From Nageia nagi (taxonomy: Eukaryota > Pinophyta): a stretch of 64,000 bases of DNA. The notes below the pieces were generated by a model. It saw only the letters and a list, made by a program, of their open reading frames with translations. It searched no databases and was not told where the DNA came from. The translations under genes and the position numbers were made by a program. Location: NCBI GenBank assembly GCA_050084985.1, contig JBITNC010000002.1, positions 10,664,001-10,728,000 on the forward strand, read 5' to 3'. Shown here one piece after another: positions 25,480-37,009 of the stretch (positions within the stretch are counted from its first letter, which is position 1; each line of letters begins with the position of its first letter).

Positions 25480-25770
25480 ATGCATGCTTATGATTAGTAC
25501 TTATGCTTAGTACTTAAATTCTTAAATTAAAAAAAAAATATGCATGTTTTTAATGCTTAGTACTTAATTTTTTAAAGTTAAAATGATGCATGCTTATTAC
25601 TTAAATTTTTTAAGATGCATGCTTATGACTCAAATAATGCATGCTTAAAATCTTAAGTTATGATGCAATTTATTCATGCAAATTTAATGAATTTGTACAA
25701 ATGATGCATATCTTTTTTTAAGTTATGAATGATACATATTTATGGAATGATGCATGTTTATAACTTGAAT
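25480..25770. repeat. cluster of TGCATG motifs
   Basis: Low-complexity leader segment in which ATGCATGCTTA/ATGATGCATG-like strings recur at least seven times amid TTAAGT tracts. It looks like a decayed short repeat. Confidence 0.5.
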
Positions 25771-26619
25771 CCTTGATGCTTCATTTTTTTTGCAAAGAAT
25801 GGACTTGTGCAAAATTAAGAATGATGTAAAGGTGTCCTTTAGGGGTTGATAAACAAAACCCATTGGACACTTAGGTTTCAAATTTTTAAATGGATGATAT
25901 TTTATTTATACTTTTTACTTCATATTTCATCTTTTTCTTTATTTGATTATGTAAATAAAAATGCAAACATTGATATGAGCAACCCTTAAAATGAACACAT
26001 CTGCATGTACATTTCGTAACATGACTTATTTGTGAAGCCATGAAGTGATGACAGATGGACTGGAGCTTTTAAATTTGACGATTCAAGTGGTGAAAAGTTC
26101 ATACTTCTCAATTGCCCCTAAGTCCTTTGTTGGTTTGGATATAACTCTAATAGGTGGATAGGCATATGTGTAGTGATACCACATGTTTGCACATCTATTT
26201 AGGGATTATCTTGATAACCTAGGAGGACAACTTGAAACTTAATCAAGATTAATAATTTGGTTGATCTAATAAAATTCATAACCTTGAAAAATAGTAGGTA
26301 GTTCTCTTTGTGAGAGTATGAAAATGACCATGGTGAACTGGTTGAAGATTGGTAGTACTTGGGCTCCTCTTGTGTGGGCATCCAAGTGAAAGCCTAATTT
26401 TAGATAAGAAAATAAGCTTCAACAATGTCAATCTACACTTACAATTCTTGAGATGAGAAATGTATTTGGGTACATGGGTTATTATTTGAGTTGTAAAACA
26501 TTTGCACTTGTAAATCAAATCAAGTATGTCTTAGTTAAATAAATATAATATGTATTACTTGATTAAAATTTAACATATTTTATTTTTTTTAAACCACATG
26601 CTTATTATTTCATATTCTT

Positions 26620-27530
26620 ATATAGCAAATAGGAGATTCCTTTTTACCCAAACACATTCTTGATGGTTCCAACTTTGAGATTTGAGAACCATGGATGAGA
26701 GCTGAATTGCAAGCAAAGAAGCTTTGGTAAATATTGAATAAAAATCTTATACCTCTTATTAATAAGAAGGCACTAAAGGTTTACAACATAAAGAATGAGT
26801 TGGTAACCTCCATGATTTACCATGCAATTTCAGATGATATACTTCTAATGATTTCCTCCTAACCTCAACAAAAAAAGCTTAGGATAAGCTTAAGCAAATC
26901 TACCTTGGTTAAAACTTTTCAAGAAGGTTTACCATTCTTCAAAAGTTATTTCAATATTGTCAAAAGGAAGATGAAAATGTGGCTATCTACTTGAATAAAA
27001 TTATTGACTTAAGGATCCAACTTATTGCTTATGGGTGCAATTGGATCAATGATGAGTTCATGATCTTCATCATTTTTCAAAGCCTTTCTTCAAAATTTGA
27101 AAACTTTATAATAGTTATGTAAACAAGGTTTGCTGATAAAGAAGAAGTCTTCTTCTTTGAGAACCTTTCTATGCACCTATTGAAGCATAAAGAAATTTTT
27201 AATAATAAGGTATTAATTTCTTCTCTTAAAGATAATAATGTTACTCTTGGAGCAACCAAAATTCTTTTCAAAAAGAATTTCAACCATCAAAAGAAATCTT
27301 ATCTTTCTTCCTTCAAAAGGTTTGAAAAAAGAAGTAATGGCTACAACAGTAGTAGGAACAACAAAAATAATAATCATAATAGCAGAAATAATGCCAAAAA
27401 TAACCACTTCAAATAAAAAGATAGAAAAGATAAAGTAAATAATCCATATCTTAAGAAAAAGTTTGATGATAATTATAACTATTATGGCATTCAAGATCAC
27501 AAAAAAAATTGATTACTACAAAAAAAGAGA
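26620..27530 (+). pseudogene. Copia A gag relic
   Basis: Gag of element A. A UBN2-type region reads D-K-L-K-Q-I-Y-L-G near 26890, then E-D-E-N-V-A-I-Y-L-N-K-I-I-D-L-R and F-I-I-F-Q-S-L-S-S-K-F-E-N-F at about 26960-27110. A basic, Asn-rich tail follows (27171-27416). The zinc knuckle near 27470-27500 reads Y-N-Y-Y-G-I-Q-D-H-K-K, with Cys positions lost. Several stops. The open minus-strand frames opposite the Asn-rich tail are compositional shadows. Confidence 0.75.
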
Positions 27531-27639
27531 GAAAAAGAACAAAAGTAATAGAAATGTAAAGAACTTAAAAGGAAAGAAAAATATTTGAGCTAATTTTACT
27601 ATAACGCTCTACTCTGTATCTCACTTTTTTTTATCTGAT

Positions 27640-28830
27640 TGGATTATTGATTCTAATTACACTAATCATTCATGCTTTGAAAAAGAAAAGTTTGAAAACT
27701 TTCATAAATATAGAAAAGATGCAGTTATGATAGGTGATAACTCTACCTTTGAAGTCTAAAAAATTAGGAGTATGCTGATTCATGAGAAGTTTCTTAATAA
27801 TGTTCTCTACATTCCTAAGTTAAGGATGAATCTTCTCTCTGTAATCCAAGTTGCTAGAAAAGGTACTCTTTTGAGTTCAACTCTCAATCTTGATACATTA
27901 AGAAAGAACTTGCAACTTTGGTTAAAGGATCTGTGAAAGATAACCTCTAAATTATGGATCAAGTTCTATTAAAAATATGTCTTACTTTTAGTGTATGTTC
28001 TAGAGGTAATCTTTAGCACCATCATTTTAGCAAGATGCATAGATAAAACTTTAAAAAAGATAAGGTAACAAAAGCATCTCAACCTCTTCAACTTGTGTAT
28101 TCAGATTTGATGGGTTCGTTTCAGACTAAATCGCTTGGAGGAGCATCTTACATCTTGATCTTCATTAATGACTTTAGTAGGATGACCTTTGGGTATCTAC
28201 TTGAGCATAAAGATCAAACCTTTAAGAGTTTTAAGGTTTTTAAAACCTTTGTTAAGAATCAGACTAACCTTAAAATCAAGATGTTGAGATCAGATAATGG
28301 AAGAGAATATAACAGCAAAGATTCCAATGACTATTATGCTAAGTATGGAATCAAGAGGTAGTTTATAATTCCACACATTCCTCAGTAAAATAGTGTTATC
28401 AAAAGGAAAAATACAATAATTATGGAGATGGCTAGATGCATGTTGGATAATCTTCCTAGTTTCTTATGGGGTGAAGCTATGAGCACTGCTATTTACACCT
28501 TGAATAGGTGTCCCACAAAAGTCATTCAAAGTAAAATTCCTTTTGAGGCATGGTAAAAAAAAAACCTAACATTTCTCACCTTAAGATGTTTGGTTGTGAA
28601 GCATTCTCCTACATTATTTTTTAGAAAATGAAGAAGTTGGATAAAAGAGTTGAAAAATGCATATTTATGGTTTATAATAATTACCATAAAGGCTACAAGC
28701 TCTACTCTCCATCCTATAAAGCCATGTTTATTTCAAAGGATGTAAAGTTCAATGAACTTGTTGAAGAATATGCTTCTAATGAAGATGTTGATGATCTAAA
28801 GGACTTTTTTGTTGCACCTAACTAGTTATA
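27640..28830 (+). pseudogene. Copia A protease and integrase relic
   Basis: The protease region begins near 27645 (L-I-D-S-N-Y-T-N-H, with the active-site D-S-G-A replaced) and continues to L-H-I-P-K-type text (N-V-L-Y-I-P-K-L-R-M-N-L-L-S) near 27800. The integrase core is open over 28095-28361 with Y-I-L-I-F-I-N-D-F-S-R-M-T and M-L-R-S-D-N-G-R-E-Y; the usual D-N-G-G is D-N-G-R. The integrase C-terminal part at 28628-28825 has L-D-K-R-V-E-K-C-I-F-M. Stops interrupt between the pieces. Confidence 0.8.
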
Positions 28831-28999
28831 TATTGGTGTAGATAAGTCACTTCAAGAGTAAAATTCTCCAACATAAAAGGTAACAAAGAGCATGATCTTA
28901 AACAAATCTTTATCTACCATGATTGATAACAATCATGAGCTCTCAACCTTCAAAGAAGCTTCTAATCATGAGTGCTAGATGAAAGTCATGAAAGTGGAG

Positions 29000-29654
29000 T
29001 ATGAGGTGCTTATGAAAAATAAAACTTGAAACTTGATTCCTTATCTTAATGAAAAGAATGTGATTGATAATAAGTGGATCTACAAGGTCAAGCTCAATTC
29101 AGTTTGAGATATTAAAAAATACAAGGCAAGGTTAGTAGCTAAAGGCTTTGCTCAAAAATAAGATGTAGATGATGAGGAAACCTTTGCTCTCATGGCAAAG
29201 ATGCCTATTATCAGGATTATCTTTGCTCTTTTTGTAACTTAAAGATGGAAAGTTTTAACTTGACATCAAGAGTGCATTTCTCAATGATAACTTAGATGTG
29301 AAAATATTTATGAATCAACCAGAAGGGTTTATTATGGAAGGTAAAGAATTCTTTGTGTGAAAGCTAAAGAAGTTATTATATGGACTTAAACAAGCACCTT
29401 AAACTTGGTACAAAAAGATTTCAAGGTACTTTACAGACATTAATTTCTCCAAGTGTTTTTTTAACTCTAATCTATATGTGCGCAATCAAGGGAAAGATGT
29501 GGTCTTGATTCTCTTTTATGTGGATGATCTTTTGATAATTGAAAATAATAATGAAATCATTCAAGAGTGCATATCCAAACTTAAAGTAATGTTTAAAATG
29601 ATTGATCATGGTCTCTTGCACTACTATCTTGGAATGCAAGTGTATCAATACAAA
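29000..29654 (+). pseudogene. Copia A reverse transcriptase relic, truncated
   Basis: RT copies element RNA to DNA. Here the fingers and palm are broken by stops, but the catalytic palm motif F-Y-V-D-D-L-L-I-I survives at about 29513-29540, in the open piece 29478-29684. It is followed by G-L-L-H-Y-Y-L-G-M-Q-V-Y. Right after Q-Y-K the sequence changes into LTR sequence, so the thumb, connection and RNase H are deleted. Confidence 0.85.
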
Positions 29655-29995
29655 AGGAGTGCATGTCATGCCTTTGTAATTTAGATAAAAGGGTGATTCA
29701 AAGAGAGATTTTAACCTATAAATAAAAAGCTCCCTATTTATGATTACACATTAATTTTGTGAAGTAAAGTTATGCTATAGGATAGAGTTTAGAAGATGAG
29801 ATTAGAAGCATTATAAAAGTTCATATTTGTGAATGAAGTGAGATCTAATTAATGGATGTACTCCTAGTTAGAGGAACCATTTACATCTTGATTTATCTTT
29901 GTGAGATTATTTCTTTGAGTTATTTAGATGTGAGATTAAGCTTTCATGAGATCTTGATAGTTTAAGATTATTTATATTATATTTCAATCCCCACA
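29655..29995 (+). repeat. partial 3' LTR of Copia element A
   Basis: Matches the second two-thirds of the 5' LTR from GGATGTGCATGCC onward and ends CCCCACA. Includes the TATA box TATAAATA at 29717. The LTR start is missing because of the deletion joining RT to LTR. Confidence 0.85.
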
Positions 29996-30001
29996 TAAAA
30001 T

Positions 30002-30146
30002 ACATATACAAGTTCTTCACACCTGGATAACTGAATAGTGCCAAAAAACACATACGAGTTCCTCACACATGGATGATTAAATAGTGCAAAAAAGATCCAT
30101 CATATGCACATAAGATTTCCTCTCACATGGATAATTGAATATTTCT
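30002..30146. repeat. short tandem repeat, about 45-55 bp unit, three copies
   Basis: Units share (A)CATACGAGTTCCTCACAC-ATGGATGATTAAATAGTGC with substitutions. They lie between the 3' end of element A and the polypurine tract of element B. A weak fourth unit may follow near 30180-30210. Confidence 0.65.
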
Positions 30147-30702
30147 AACAATGGTCTATTATATTTTCAAGGTATACAAATAGTTCATCACATAAGGAGA
30201 ACTAACCAAAAAGGTACACACATAAATTAATACTATACAACTAAAAATCCTCTTAAAGATGAAGTTATCATCACAAACATGAATTCAACATAAGAATTCA
30301 AACTTCACTCCCCCTTGAAGGAAACCTCATCAACCTGATAAACTCCTAAAGCTTACTAAATTGAGCTTTAAAAAGGGCCTAGTGAATAAATCAATGGATT
30401 TCAAGGGGGTTTGATTAACAAATCAAAGGAGTTCAAGGCATATGGATAATGCTACATGTGTATGATACCATCCAAAACCTTCTCCCTAATGAAGTGGGCT
30501 TATATTTTACATGTTTTATTCTCTAATAAAAAATAGGATTCTTATCCAAAGAAATATCATACTAGTTTTATGAATAAATTTGAGATGGGCCAACTTGCTC
30601 ATACCTAATTTCTTTCAAAATATGTTTAATTCAAATAGCTTCTTAGGCTACAACAGACATGGCTCAGTATTCAACTTCTGTGGTGGAAAAAAAATTAGTA
30701 AG

Positions 30703-30945
30703 CTACTTCTTGGAAGTAAAAGATATAGAACCTAAACCAATGCTAAACACATACATAGAGATTGATTTCTTATCATCTCTATCTCCCCCATAGTCATAAT
30801 ATAAGAACCCTAAGAGAACAAATGAAGATAACTTGAAATACTTAAAAGCAAAATCCTTCATCCTTGCAACATACCTCAAGATTTGCTTAACAACATTGAG
30901 GTGCTCAACATATGATTTTTGCATAAATCGTGCCATTAGATTCAC
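30703..30945 (-). pseudogene. Copia B RNase H relic
   Basis: Open 80-codon piece carrying V-K-Q-I-L-R-Y-V-A and the degraded D-x-D-Y-G-G-D-x-D-D-x-K-S-I-S region of Copia RNase H. The domain degrades the RNA strand of the RNA-DNA hybrid. Stops lie on both sides. Confidence 0.75.
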
Positions 30946-30999
30946 TGCAAAGGTACTATATGACTTGAAAATAGTCCAATAAAAAAGAGTATCGATTAA

Positions 31000-31560
31000 T
31001 TACATGTAATTTTTAGCATCTATAAACTGAGAGTTGGAGCTAAGAGATAAAGTGATTATAGAAGAGATTGGGATCGCAACAGATTTATTCTCCTCCATTT
31101 CAAACTTTTGAAAGATATTTGCAATATACTTGGATTGATTAAAATAAGTACAATCCTTGTATTTGTACACTTGTATTCCAAGGTAATAGTGCAAAAGACC
31201 AAGATCATTCATTTCAAATATTACCTTGAGTTTGGATATGCACTCTTGGCTAATTTCATCAATATTTCTAATGATTAGAAGATCATCCATGTAAAGGAGA
31301 ATCAAGACCATAGCTTTTTCTTGATTGAGCACAAATATATTAAATTCTAAGAAGCATTTGAAGAATTCAATGTCTGCAAATTAACCTAAAGTCTTCTTAT
31401 ACCAAGCTCTAGGTGCTTGCTTAAGTCCATACAACTTCTTTAGCTTGCACACAAATGACTCTTTTCCTTCCATAATAAACCCTTCTGGTTGATTCATGTA
31501 GATTTTCACATCTAAGTCACCATTGAGAAACACATTTTTAACATCAAGTTGAAAAACTTT
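31000..31560 (-). pseudogene. Copia B reverse transcriptase relic
   Basis: The open piece 31000-31332 carries the palm motif as Y-M-D-D-L-L-I-I (Y-V-D-D in most Copia, including element A), then L-L-H-Y-Y-L-G-I-Q-V-Y and F-N-Q-S-K-Y-I. The RT N-terminal part continues to higher coordinates with stops. It aligns with element A over the shared part and extends beyond the point where A is deleted. Confidence 0.85.
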
Positions 31561-31981
31561 TTATTTTTGAGCTATTGAAAGATAAAGGATTATTCTGATA
31601 ATGGGCATCTTGGTTATGGGAGAAAAGCTTTCCTTATAATCAACTCTATTTATAAGCAAAACCTTTGGCTATTAACCTTGACTTGTATTTCTCAATATCC
31701 CCAATTGAATTTTACTTGACCTTGTAGATCCACTTATTATCAATCACATTCCTCTCATTGGGATAAGGAACCAAGTCCCAAGTTTTATTTTTTATAAGCA
31801 TCTCATACTCCACTTTTATGGCTTCCATCTAGCACTCATGCTTTGAAGATTTCTTGAATAATGAGGGCTCACCCTTATTATCAATTTTAGAAAATAAAGA
31901 TTTGTTCAAGGTCATACTCCTTGTTATTCTTTGAGTTGGAGAATTTTTCTCCTAAGATGACTTATCTACATCAATATCGAA

Positions 31982-32221
31982 CTAGTTAAGTGCAACTAAA
32001 GAGTCATCTTGATTATCAATATCCTTATTGAAAGCATATTTCTTAGGAAGTTCATTGAACTTTACATCCCTCAATATGAACACTTCTCTATAATATAGAG
32101 AGTAGATCCTGTAGCCTCTATGTTGATTGGCATAGCCCACAAAGATGCATTTTTTAGCTCTTTTATCTAACTTTCTCTTTTTCTCAAAAATAATATAGGA
32201 GAATGCTTCACAACCAAACAT
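31982..32221 (-). pseudogene. Copia B integrase C-terminal relic
   Basis: M-F-G-C-E-A-F, then L-D-K-R-A-K-K-C-I-F-V-G-Y and F-I-L-R-D-V-K-F-N-E, the usual C-terminal Copia integrase signature. Directly downstream of the core at 32249-32710. Confidence 0.85.
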
Positions 32222-32248
32222 CCAAAGGTTGGAAATGTTGGGTTTTTT

Positions 32249-32710
32249 TCATGTACATGCCTCAAAAGGAGTTTTAACCTCAATGGATTTTGTGTAACAC
32301 CTATTCAATGTGTAAATTGTAGTGCTCACAGCTTCACCCCATAAGAAACTAAGAAGATTTGCCAACATGCATCTAGCCATCTCCATAATTATCCTATTTT
32401 TCTTTTCAGTAACACCATTTTGTTGAGTGTAAGGAATTGTAAACTGCCTCTTGATCCCATACTTGACATAATAGTCATTAAACTCATTACTTTTATACTT
32501 ACCTCCATTATCTAATCTTAGCATCTTGATTTTAATATTAGTCTCATTTTCAACTAAGGCTTTGAAATCTTTAAACATGTCAAAGGTTTGAACCTTGTGC
32601 TCAAGTAGATAACCAAATGTCATCCTACTGAAGTCATCAATGAAGGTCAAGACATAATATGCCTTCCCAAGTGACTTTGTATGAAATCGACTCATCAAAT
32701 CTGAATGCAT
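32249..32710 (-). pseudogene. Copia B integrase core, 153 open codons
   Basis: The longest open Copia piece in the window. It shows Y-V-L-T-F-I-D-D-F-S-R-M-T, then M-L-R-L-D-N-G-G-K-Y and, near the C-terminal part, Q-Q-N-G-V-T-E-K-K-N-R-I-I-M-E, which places the D, D and E catalytic residues. Integrase inserts cDNA into the host genome. The core itself could be intact, but it is cut off from start and neighbours by stops. Confidence 0.9.
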
Positions 32711-32758
32711 AAGCTAAAGAGGTTGGATTGCCCTTGTTGCCTAATTTTTTTCAAATCT

Positions 32759-33058
32759 TTATTTATTCATCTTGCTTAGGATGCATTTCTTAGATAGACC
32801 AATTATGGGTGAAATCGAAGGTAAACCTTCCATAAGTTCACGGTATGTCATGACTTGAATACTTTTATGGTTAAGTTTTGCTAAACATTGGTGCCAAATA
32901 TTATTCCTAGAGCAAACATTCACAGCAAATGTTATTGGTCTTTTATCTAAATATGGAAATAGGAGCAATTGCATCCAAGGAACCATAGAAATTTGTATTG
33001 AAGCTATTCCATGAGATAATTCTACCCCTGATATTGTTATTCCTTTGCTTAAGTTCAA
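32759..33058 (-). pseudogene. Copia B GAG-pre-integrase relic
   Basis: Open piece with N-N-I-W-H-Q-C-L-A-K-L-N-H and M-E-G-L-P-S-I-S, the zinc-binding pre-integrase domain. Its start abuts the LTR end at 33060, so about 2 kb of gag and protease have been lost. Confidence 0.75.
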
Positions 33059-33059
33059 T

Positions 33060-33535
33060 AGTGAAAGATTTAATCCTAAAATATTAAAAATCCTAATCTA
33101 CTAAGATCATTTGAAAGCTCTCTTAAACATCAATACTGAAAGTAAGAATACAATAGCCAATCTCACAAATTCAACACACATATAAAGTGGTTCCTCTTAT
33201 ACAAAAGAGTACATCCACTAACTAAGATCTTTCTCATTCATAAAGACAAGTCTCTTATAATACCTCTTTCTTCCTCTCCTAACACTAATCATATAGCATA
33301 ACTTTGCTTCAAGTTTTGGTGAATGATCACAAGGAGAAAGCCTTCTATTTATAGGCTAAAATCTTTCCATGGATCACCTTTTTATCCAAGGGGCATGCTC
33401 ATGAGGAGTGTAGAACAAGTTACATTATCATATGCACTTAAATACTTAAGGTATTTAGGGATACATTTAAGTATTGGTGAATTTACAAAGAAAAATATTA
33501 CAAAACCTTAAAATAATGTATTATACATTCCAATA
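33060..33535 (-). repeat. LTR of Copia element B
   Basis: Minus-strand LTR starting TATTGGAATGTATAATACATT (TGTTGG... in element A; G to A in the terminal dinucleotide) and ending near TCTTTCAC. The TATA box and the internal hairpin (33450-33478) are conserved with element A. The outer flank AATAG does not match any flank of A. Confidence 0.8.
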
Positions 33536-33639
33536 AATAGTATGTGTGCTTGGCTTAAGAGTCATACTCTTATAGGATATTTTCTTGGGCATATACCCTA
33601 TGAGTATAACCTAAAAACTTGGATGGACTAGTATTTGTG

Positions 33640-34507
33640 ACCCCATGGTATTCAAGTTAACCATGTTCAAAACTTATCTAAAATTTTTTTCATTTTCAAT
33701 TTTCTCAACTTGAACATGCTCAAAAGGTTATGAGTAAGGGATCAAGCTATGTTAATAGTACCATCTTAGTTTTTAAGCCTTGGAGCTAGAATTTCTCAAC
33801 TACCAACTATGTGAATTTGGTTGTGCCTATCTGGGTGGAATTATCATACCTCTCTCTAAGCTTGTGGCCTTATATGAAAATTTTGGTAGTCTTCTAAGGG
33901 ATTTTGTTTGTGGTGAATCAACTTGCTTTGTGGCTTCTTTCCCAACTCAATGTATGTGTGTTTGGGTGGACCTTACCAAGTCATTGAAGGAGTACATTGA
34001 TATTAAGATTGTAGCTACTTGTATTTTTCAATGAGTAGTGTATGTCAATATCCAGAATTCTTGATTCAAATGCTATTTCTAGTATCATAAGATTAAATAC
34101 TATCCTCTAATGGCAAATATATTTAAAGCTAAGGTGGTTGTTCTAGCCTTCTCGACACTAGCCCCTAGCAACCATACAAAAAACCACCCTATTAGAAAGG
34201 GGAAATGGTAAGAGGTTCATAAAAAAAAAGGCAAAGGGAAGAATTTGAGTAATCGTTCAACATCTATTAGTTATGCTCAAGCAGTTGCTATCAAATCTCT
34301 CCCTCAGGTCCCCATTTCAAGTTTGGTTGTTATGGAGGTTCCTGGGGATGTTGTAGACATTGATGTAGATAATACCCTTTTGCTTGTTATGTCACTCACA
34401 CAAGAGCTAGACACAACAAAAAGAGGACATGTAAATGGAAGAGGGAGAGGTAATCAAAGGTCCTTTAGCCCTCCTTTACGTAACATTTATATGCATTCAG
34501 ATAAGTG
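33640..34507 (+). pseudogene. L1 LINE ORF1 relic (DUF4283-like)
   Basis: Around 33680-33860 the translation carries F-H-F-Q-F-S, V-F-K-P-W-S-x-N-F-S and V-P-I-W-V-E-L-S-Y-L-S-L, the pattern of the DUF4283 domain in plant L1 ORF1 proteins, followed by C-V-W-V-D-L-T-K-S-L (33950-33990). A basic, Ser-rich, Gly/Arg-rich tail is open at 34245-34508. ORF1 proteins bind element RNA. Stops and frame changes break it into pieces. The zinc knuckle expected between them is not seen. Confidence 0.7.
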
Positions 34508-34619
34508 ACATCATATCAATTCCTCTCATACAGGTTCAAAGCTCATGATGACTAATTTGTTTATGCTTTTGATAAATAGGGTCATGGTTGATAATGCTAG
34601 CAAACTTATGCAACTCAAC

Positions 34620-35400
34620 TCATCTAAATTCTTTTTTATCTTGGAATGTAAAAGGGTTAATGAACCCCATCAGAAGTTATGTGGTTTGAAAAGAGTTATA
34701 ATTTTGTTCATGCCTTTATGGGCATCCTAATTTTGTTTATTTTCAAGAAGTGGAAGCTTCAGATTTCACTTTGCAATTTGTCTACTCTACAATTTGGCCT
34801 GCGAACCAAATATATTACACCAACCACCTGCATGGTAGTGGGGGAGTTGTTATTTTGGTTAATATCAAGTGGAAATATAATTTCGTTACATGGGGTACTG
34901 ACCCATCTCAACATATAATTTGGGTTCTATTCCAAGTAGGTGGGATGCCTTTTGAAATTATTAATATTTATGCCTCTATTGAGGCACAAGATATATGTGC
35001 TTTTTGGAAATGATGTGCTTTGTCTTTACCTCCTTTTGTGTGGCTTATTTGTGGGGATTTCAACATGGTTGAGAAATCGATGGATAAGCTGAGTTAGAAC
35101 CCCAACAAGTGGACCTTTGGAGAATGACATGCTTGGTACTTTATGAAAAATAAATTGGGTCTTTTTGATCTCAACTCTTATTTTTTAGCATAAGATTTTC
35201 TTGAACATCTGTGGTACACATGGTCCAATTTTCAAGTGGGACATGCAAGAGTGCTTAAATGTCTAGATCGGGCCATGTTGTCAGAACAATGAGAGTTTTC
35301 TTTTTTTAGGAAGCTTCTAACAATACCTTTAGTTCAAACGATTCCTAGAATGATAGCCTCAAACCACCCCCTATTATATTCATAATTTTAGTATCTGTTC
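34620..35400 (+). pseudogene. L1 LINE ORF2 endonuclease relic
   Basis: AP-type endonuclease that nicks the target to prime reverse transcription. Visible motifs: F-L-S-W-N-V-K-G-L near 34632, G-S-G-G-V-V-I-L-V near 34838, I-I-N-I-Y-A-S near 34957, I-C-G-D-F-N-M-V-E near 35047-35075, and S-N-H-P-L-L near 35360 (S-D-H in active enzymes, so the final catalytic Asp is Asn). The open frame 34750-35013 covers the middle. Stops in between. Confidence 0.8.
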
Positions 35401-35746
35401 TCCCTCAATGGCAATTTAAATCCCAATTTTTTTTAATACTTCCTTCCTCCGGCATGAAACCTCTATTTATCATATCCATGATGCTTGGAATCTAATTCCT
35501 TGACCTAAAGGAGGAGATGGGTGGATTGAATGGTGAAATGATTCCATATTTTGCATTATTGCTCTTCAATGTAGTATGGGGAAGAAATTTGTTCAACTTT
35601 GTTGTCATTCTAACTCAGCTCTTTGTGAGGAGCTAGCTAGAGCATCTTTGTAGTTGGATTCCAACCCCTTTGATGAAAGTATTCAATCCCATATGGCCCA
35701 GATTTAGCATGAGCTCAAAGTCATATAAATGTATGAAGCCAAAGGT

Positions 35747-35751
35747 ATACA
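35747..35751. repeat. left target duplication of the Tat-like element
   Basis: ATACA here against GTACA at 47986-47990, 4 of 5 identical. LINE codons run on without a gap across the two flanks, confirming the insertion point. Confidence 0.7.
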
Positions 35752-36423
35752 AGTAGACCCTAAATAATGTGATGGTGTTATTAACTTGAGGAATTAACAC
35801 ATGCACTATTTGGTTTAATAATTAGTTGACATAAAGCGAGAATATGACAACAGATGATTAAACATATAGGTTCATTTTATTAATATACATATTCAATTAA
35901 TCAAGGAAAGACATGTAATATCATATGCATTAGTACGGTGCCAACGCCCTAATAATAGTACACCATCGATGTCATGTTAATGATCAAATAATAGATGTAA
36001 CAAAAGGTGAAATGATAAACAAACAAATGATTTATCAATATAACGAACATATGATAATATTTGAGATAAGAGATTTGCTTGTTACACACAAGAAGACTTT
36101 GCAAGTGTTTGATTTATAGATGATGTTCGAGTCCTTTGATTCTCTATCAATCTTCAATTGATAGAAGCCTTAAGTATTTTGTAATCTACCCCTTGTCTAG
36201 TCTCCTCTTGATGACAATACCATCCTCTTGTATCTTTGCATGTTTTTTATGCTTTCATATAGGGATGCTTCTATTATAGGATTTGACTCCTTGTATAATT
36301 AACAAAGGTCAAATATATGGCCTACACCTCTTTTATACATTTTAAATTCCTTTTTAAATAATACATGGTTAAGGGATCAAAATGATTTATAAATACATAA
36401 AGTTTTATTTTGAGGCATCTACA
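35752..36423 (-). repeat. 3' LTR of the Tat-like element
   Basis: About 672 bp, (T)GTAGACCCTAAA to GAGGCATCTACA on the plus strand; its first base is A where the partner has T. Alignable throughout with 47311-47985, but with many substitutions and small indels. Confidence 0.85.
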
Positions 36424-36437
36424 TTTACCCCTCTTTG
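36424..36437 (-). other. polypurine tract of the Tat-like element
   Basis: On the minus strand CCAAAGAGGGGTAAA directly precedes the LTR start TGTAGATGCC. Confidence 0.75.
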
Positions 36438-37009
36438 GATGTGTGATTGAAGCCATGAAATTACATTTCCAAAGAAGAAGTGTAGCCAAACTATAGAAAT
36501 TTTTTTTTTGATCTTTTTGTTGATGTTTTCTTTTATTGAAGATGAATGATTAATGTTGAGGGACCTTGTGTTGCCCCCCTTTTGTCTTGGGTACCCAAAG
36601 AAAGATCCTTGATCATGTAGTTTCAGGAGTAGCCAAGGCAAAAGCTGCTAAAGAAGCTATATTCAAGAATACTGTTTGGATGATGATTGGATAACTATGA
36701 AAATCCATATCCAAGGTTGGAGATGGAAGATATAATTTGCCTACCTAATACTATTTCAATCATGAATCTAGTCATTCTGTTGTGTCTGATACTCAAGAAA
36801 CTGATGCACTCACATTCATGCCTTGAAATAAAGAGGCTATGGTTTGAATGAGTGGAAATAATAAAATTTTGTACATCATTAGAGGCCCAACAAACTATGA
36901 GCATGGCACTGGCACCCTAGTTTTGACTATAAGTGTCTTTGATTTTTGTTGTATTTATGTACCTATAATGAAAAGTCAATCAGGAAATGATGATGGATGC
37001 ATAGTAAGT
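36438..37009. other. Tat-like 3' region, no coding seen
   Basis: Part of the untranslated 3' region between the tandem repeats and the polypurine tract. Small open frames (36405-36641 -, 36695-36904 -, 36848-37030 +) show no motif. Confidence 0.5.

Larger units (their letters stand above)
23339..29995 (+). mobile_element. Copia element A, with internal deletion
   Basis: A plus-strand Copia element with a 5' LTR, an exact tRNA-iMet primer site, a 3-kb leader, then gag, protease, integrase and part of RT. The sequence jumps from mid-RT (at about 29654) into the middle of the 3' LTR, so the RT end, RNase H and the outer 3' LTR are deleted. Stops and frameshifts run through all domains. The flanks TATTT (left) and TAAAA (right) do not match, so no target duplication. 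A related element lies tail to tail at 30300-33535. Confidence 0.85.
30303..33535 (-). mobile_element. Copia element B, inverted relative of element A
   Basis: Minus-strand Copia relic. The 5' LTR (33060-33535) joins directly to the GAG-pre-integrase, so gag and protease are deleted. Integrase, RT and RNase H follow in order. A purine tract AAGGGGGAGTG (30306-30316 on the minus strand) marks the 3' end, but no 3' LTR follows; sequence of unclear origin and element A lie beyond. The LTRs and pol resemble element A throughout, so they belong to one family. Confidence 0.8.
33560..35751 (+). mobile_element. L1-type LINE, 5' part
   Basis: Plus-strand non-LTR element: ORF1 with a DUF4283-like region, then the endonuclease of ORF2. 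It breaks at 35751 where a Tat-like LTR element is inserted, and the reading resumes in frame at 47986. The 5' end is uncertain because the LTR of Copia B ends just upstream. Confidence 0.85.
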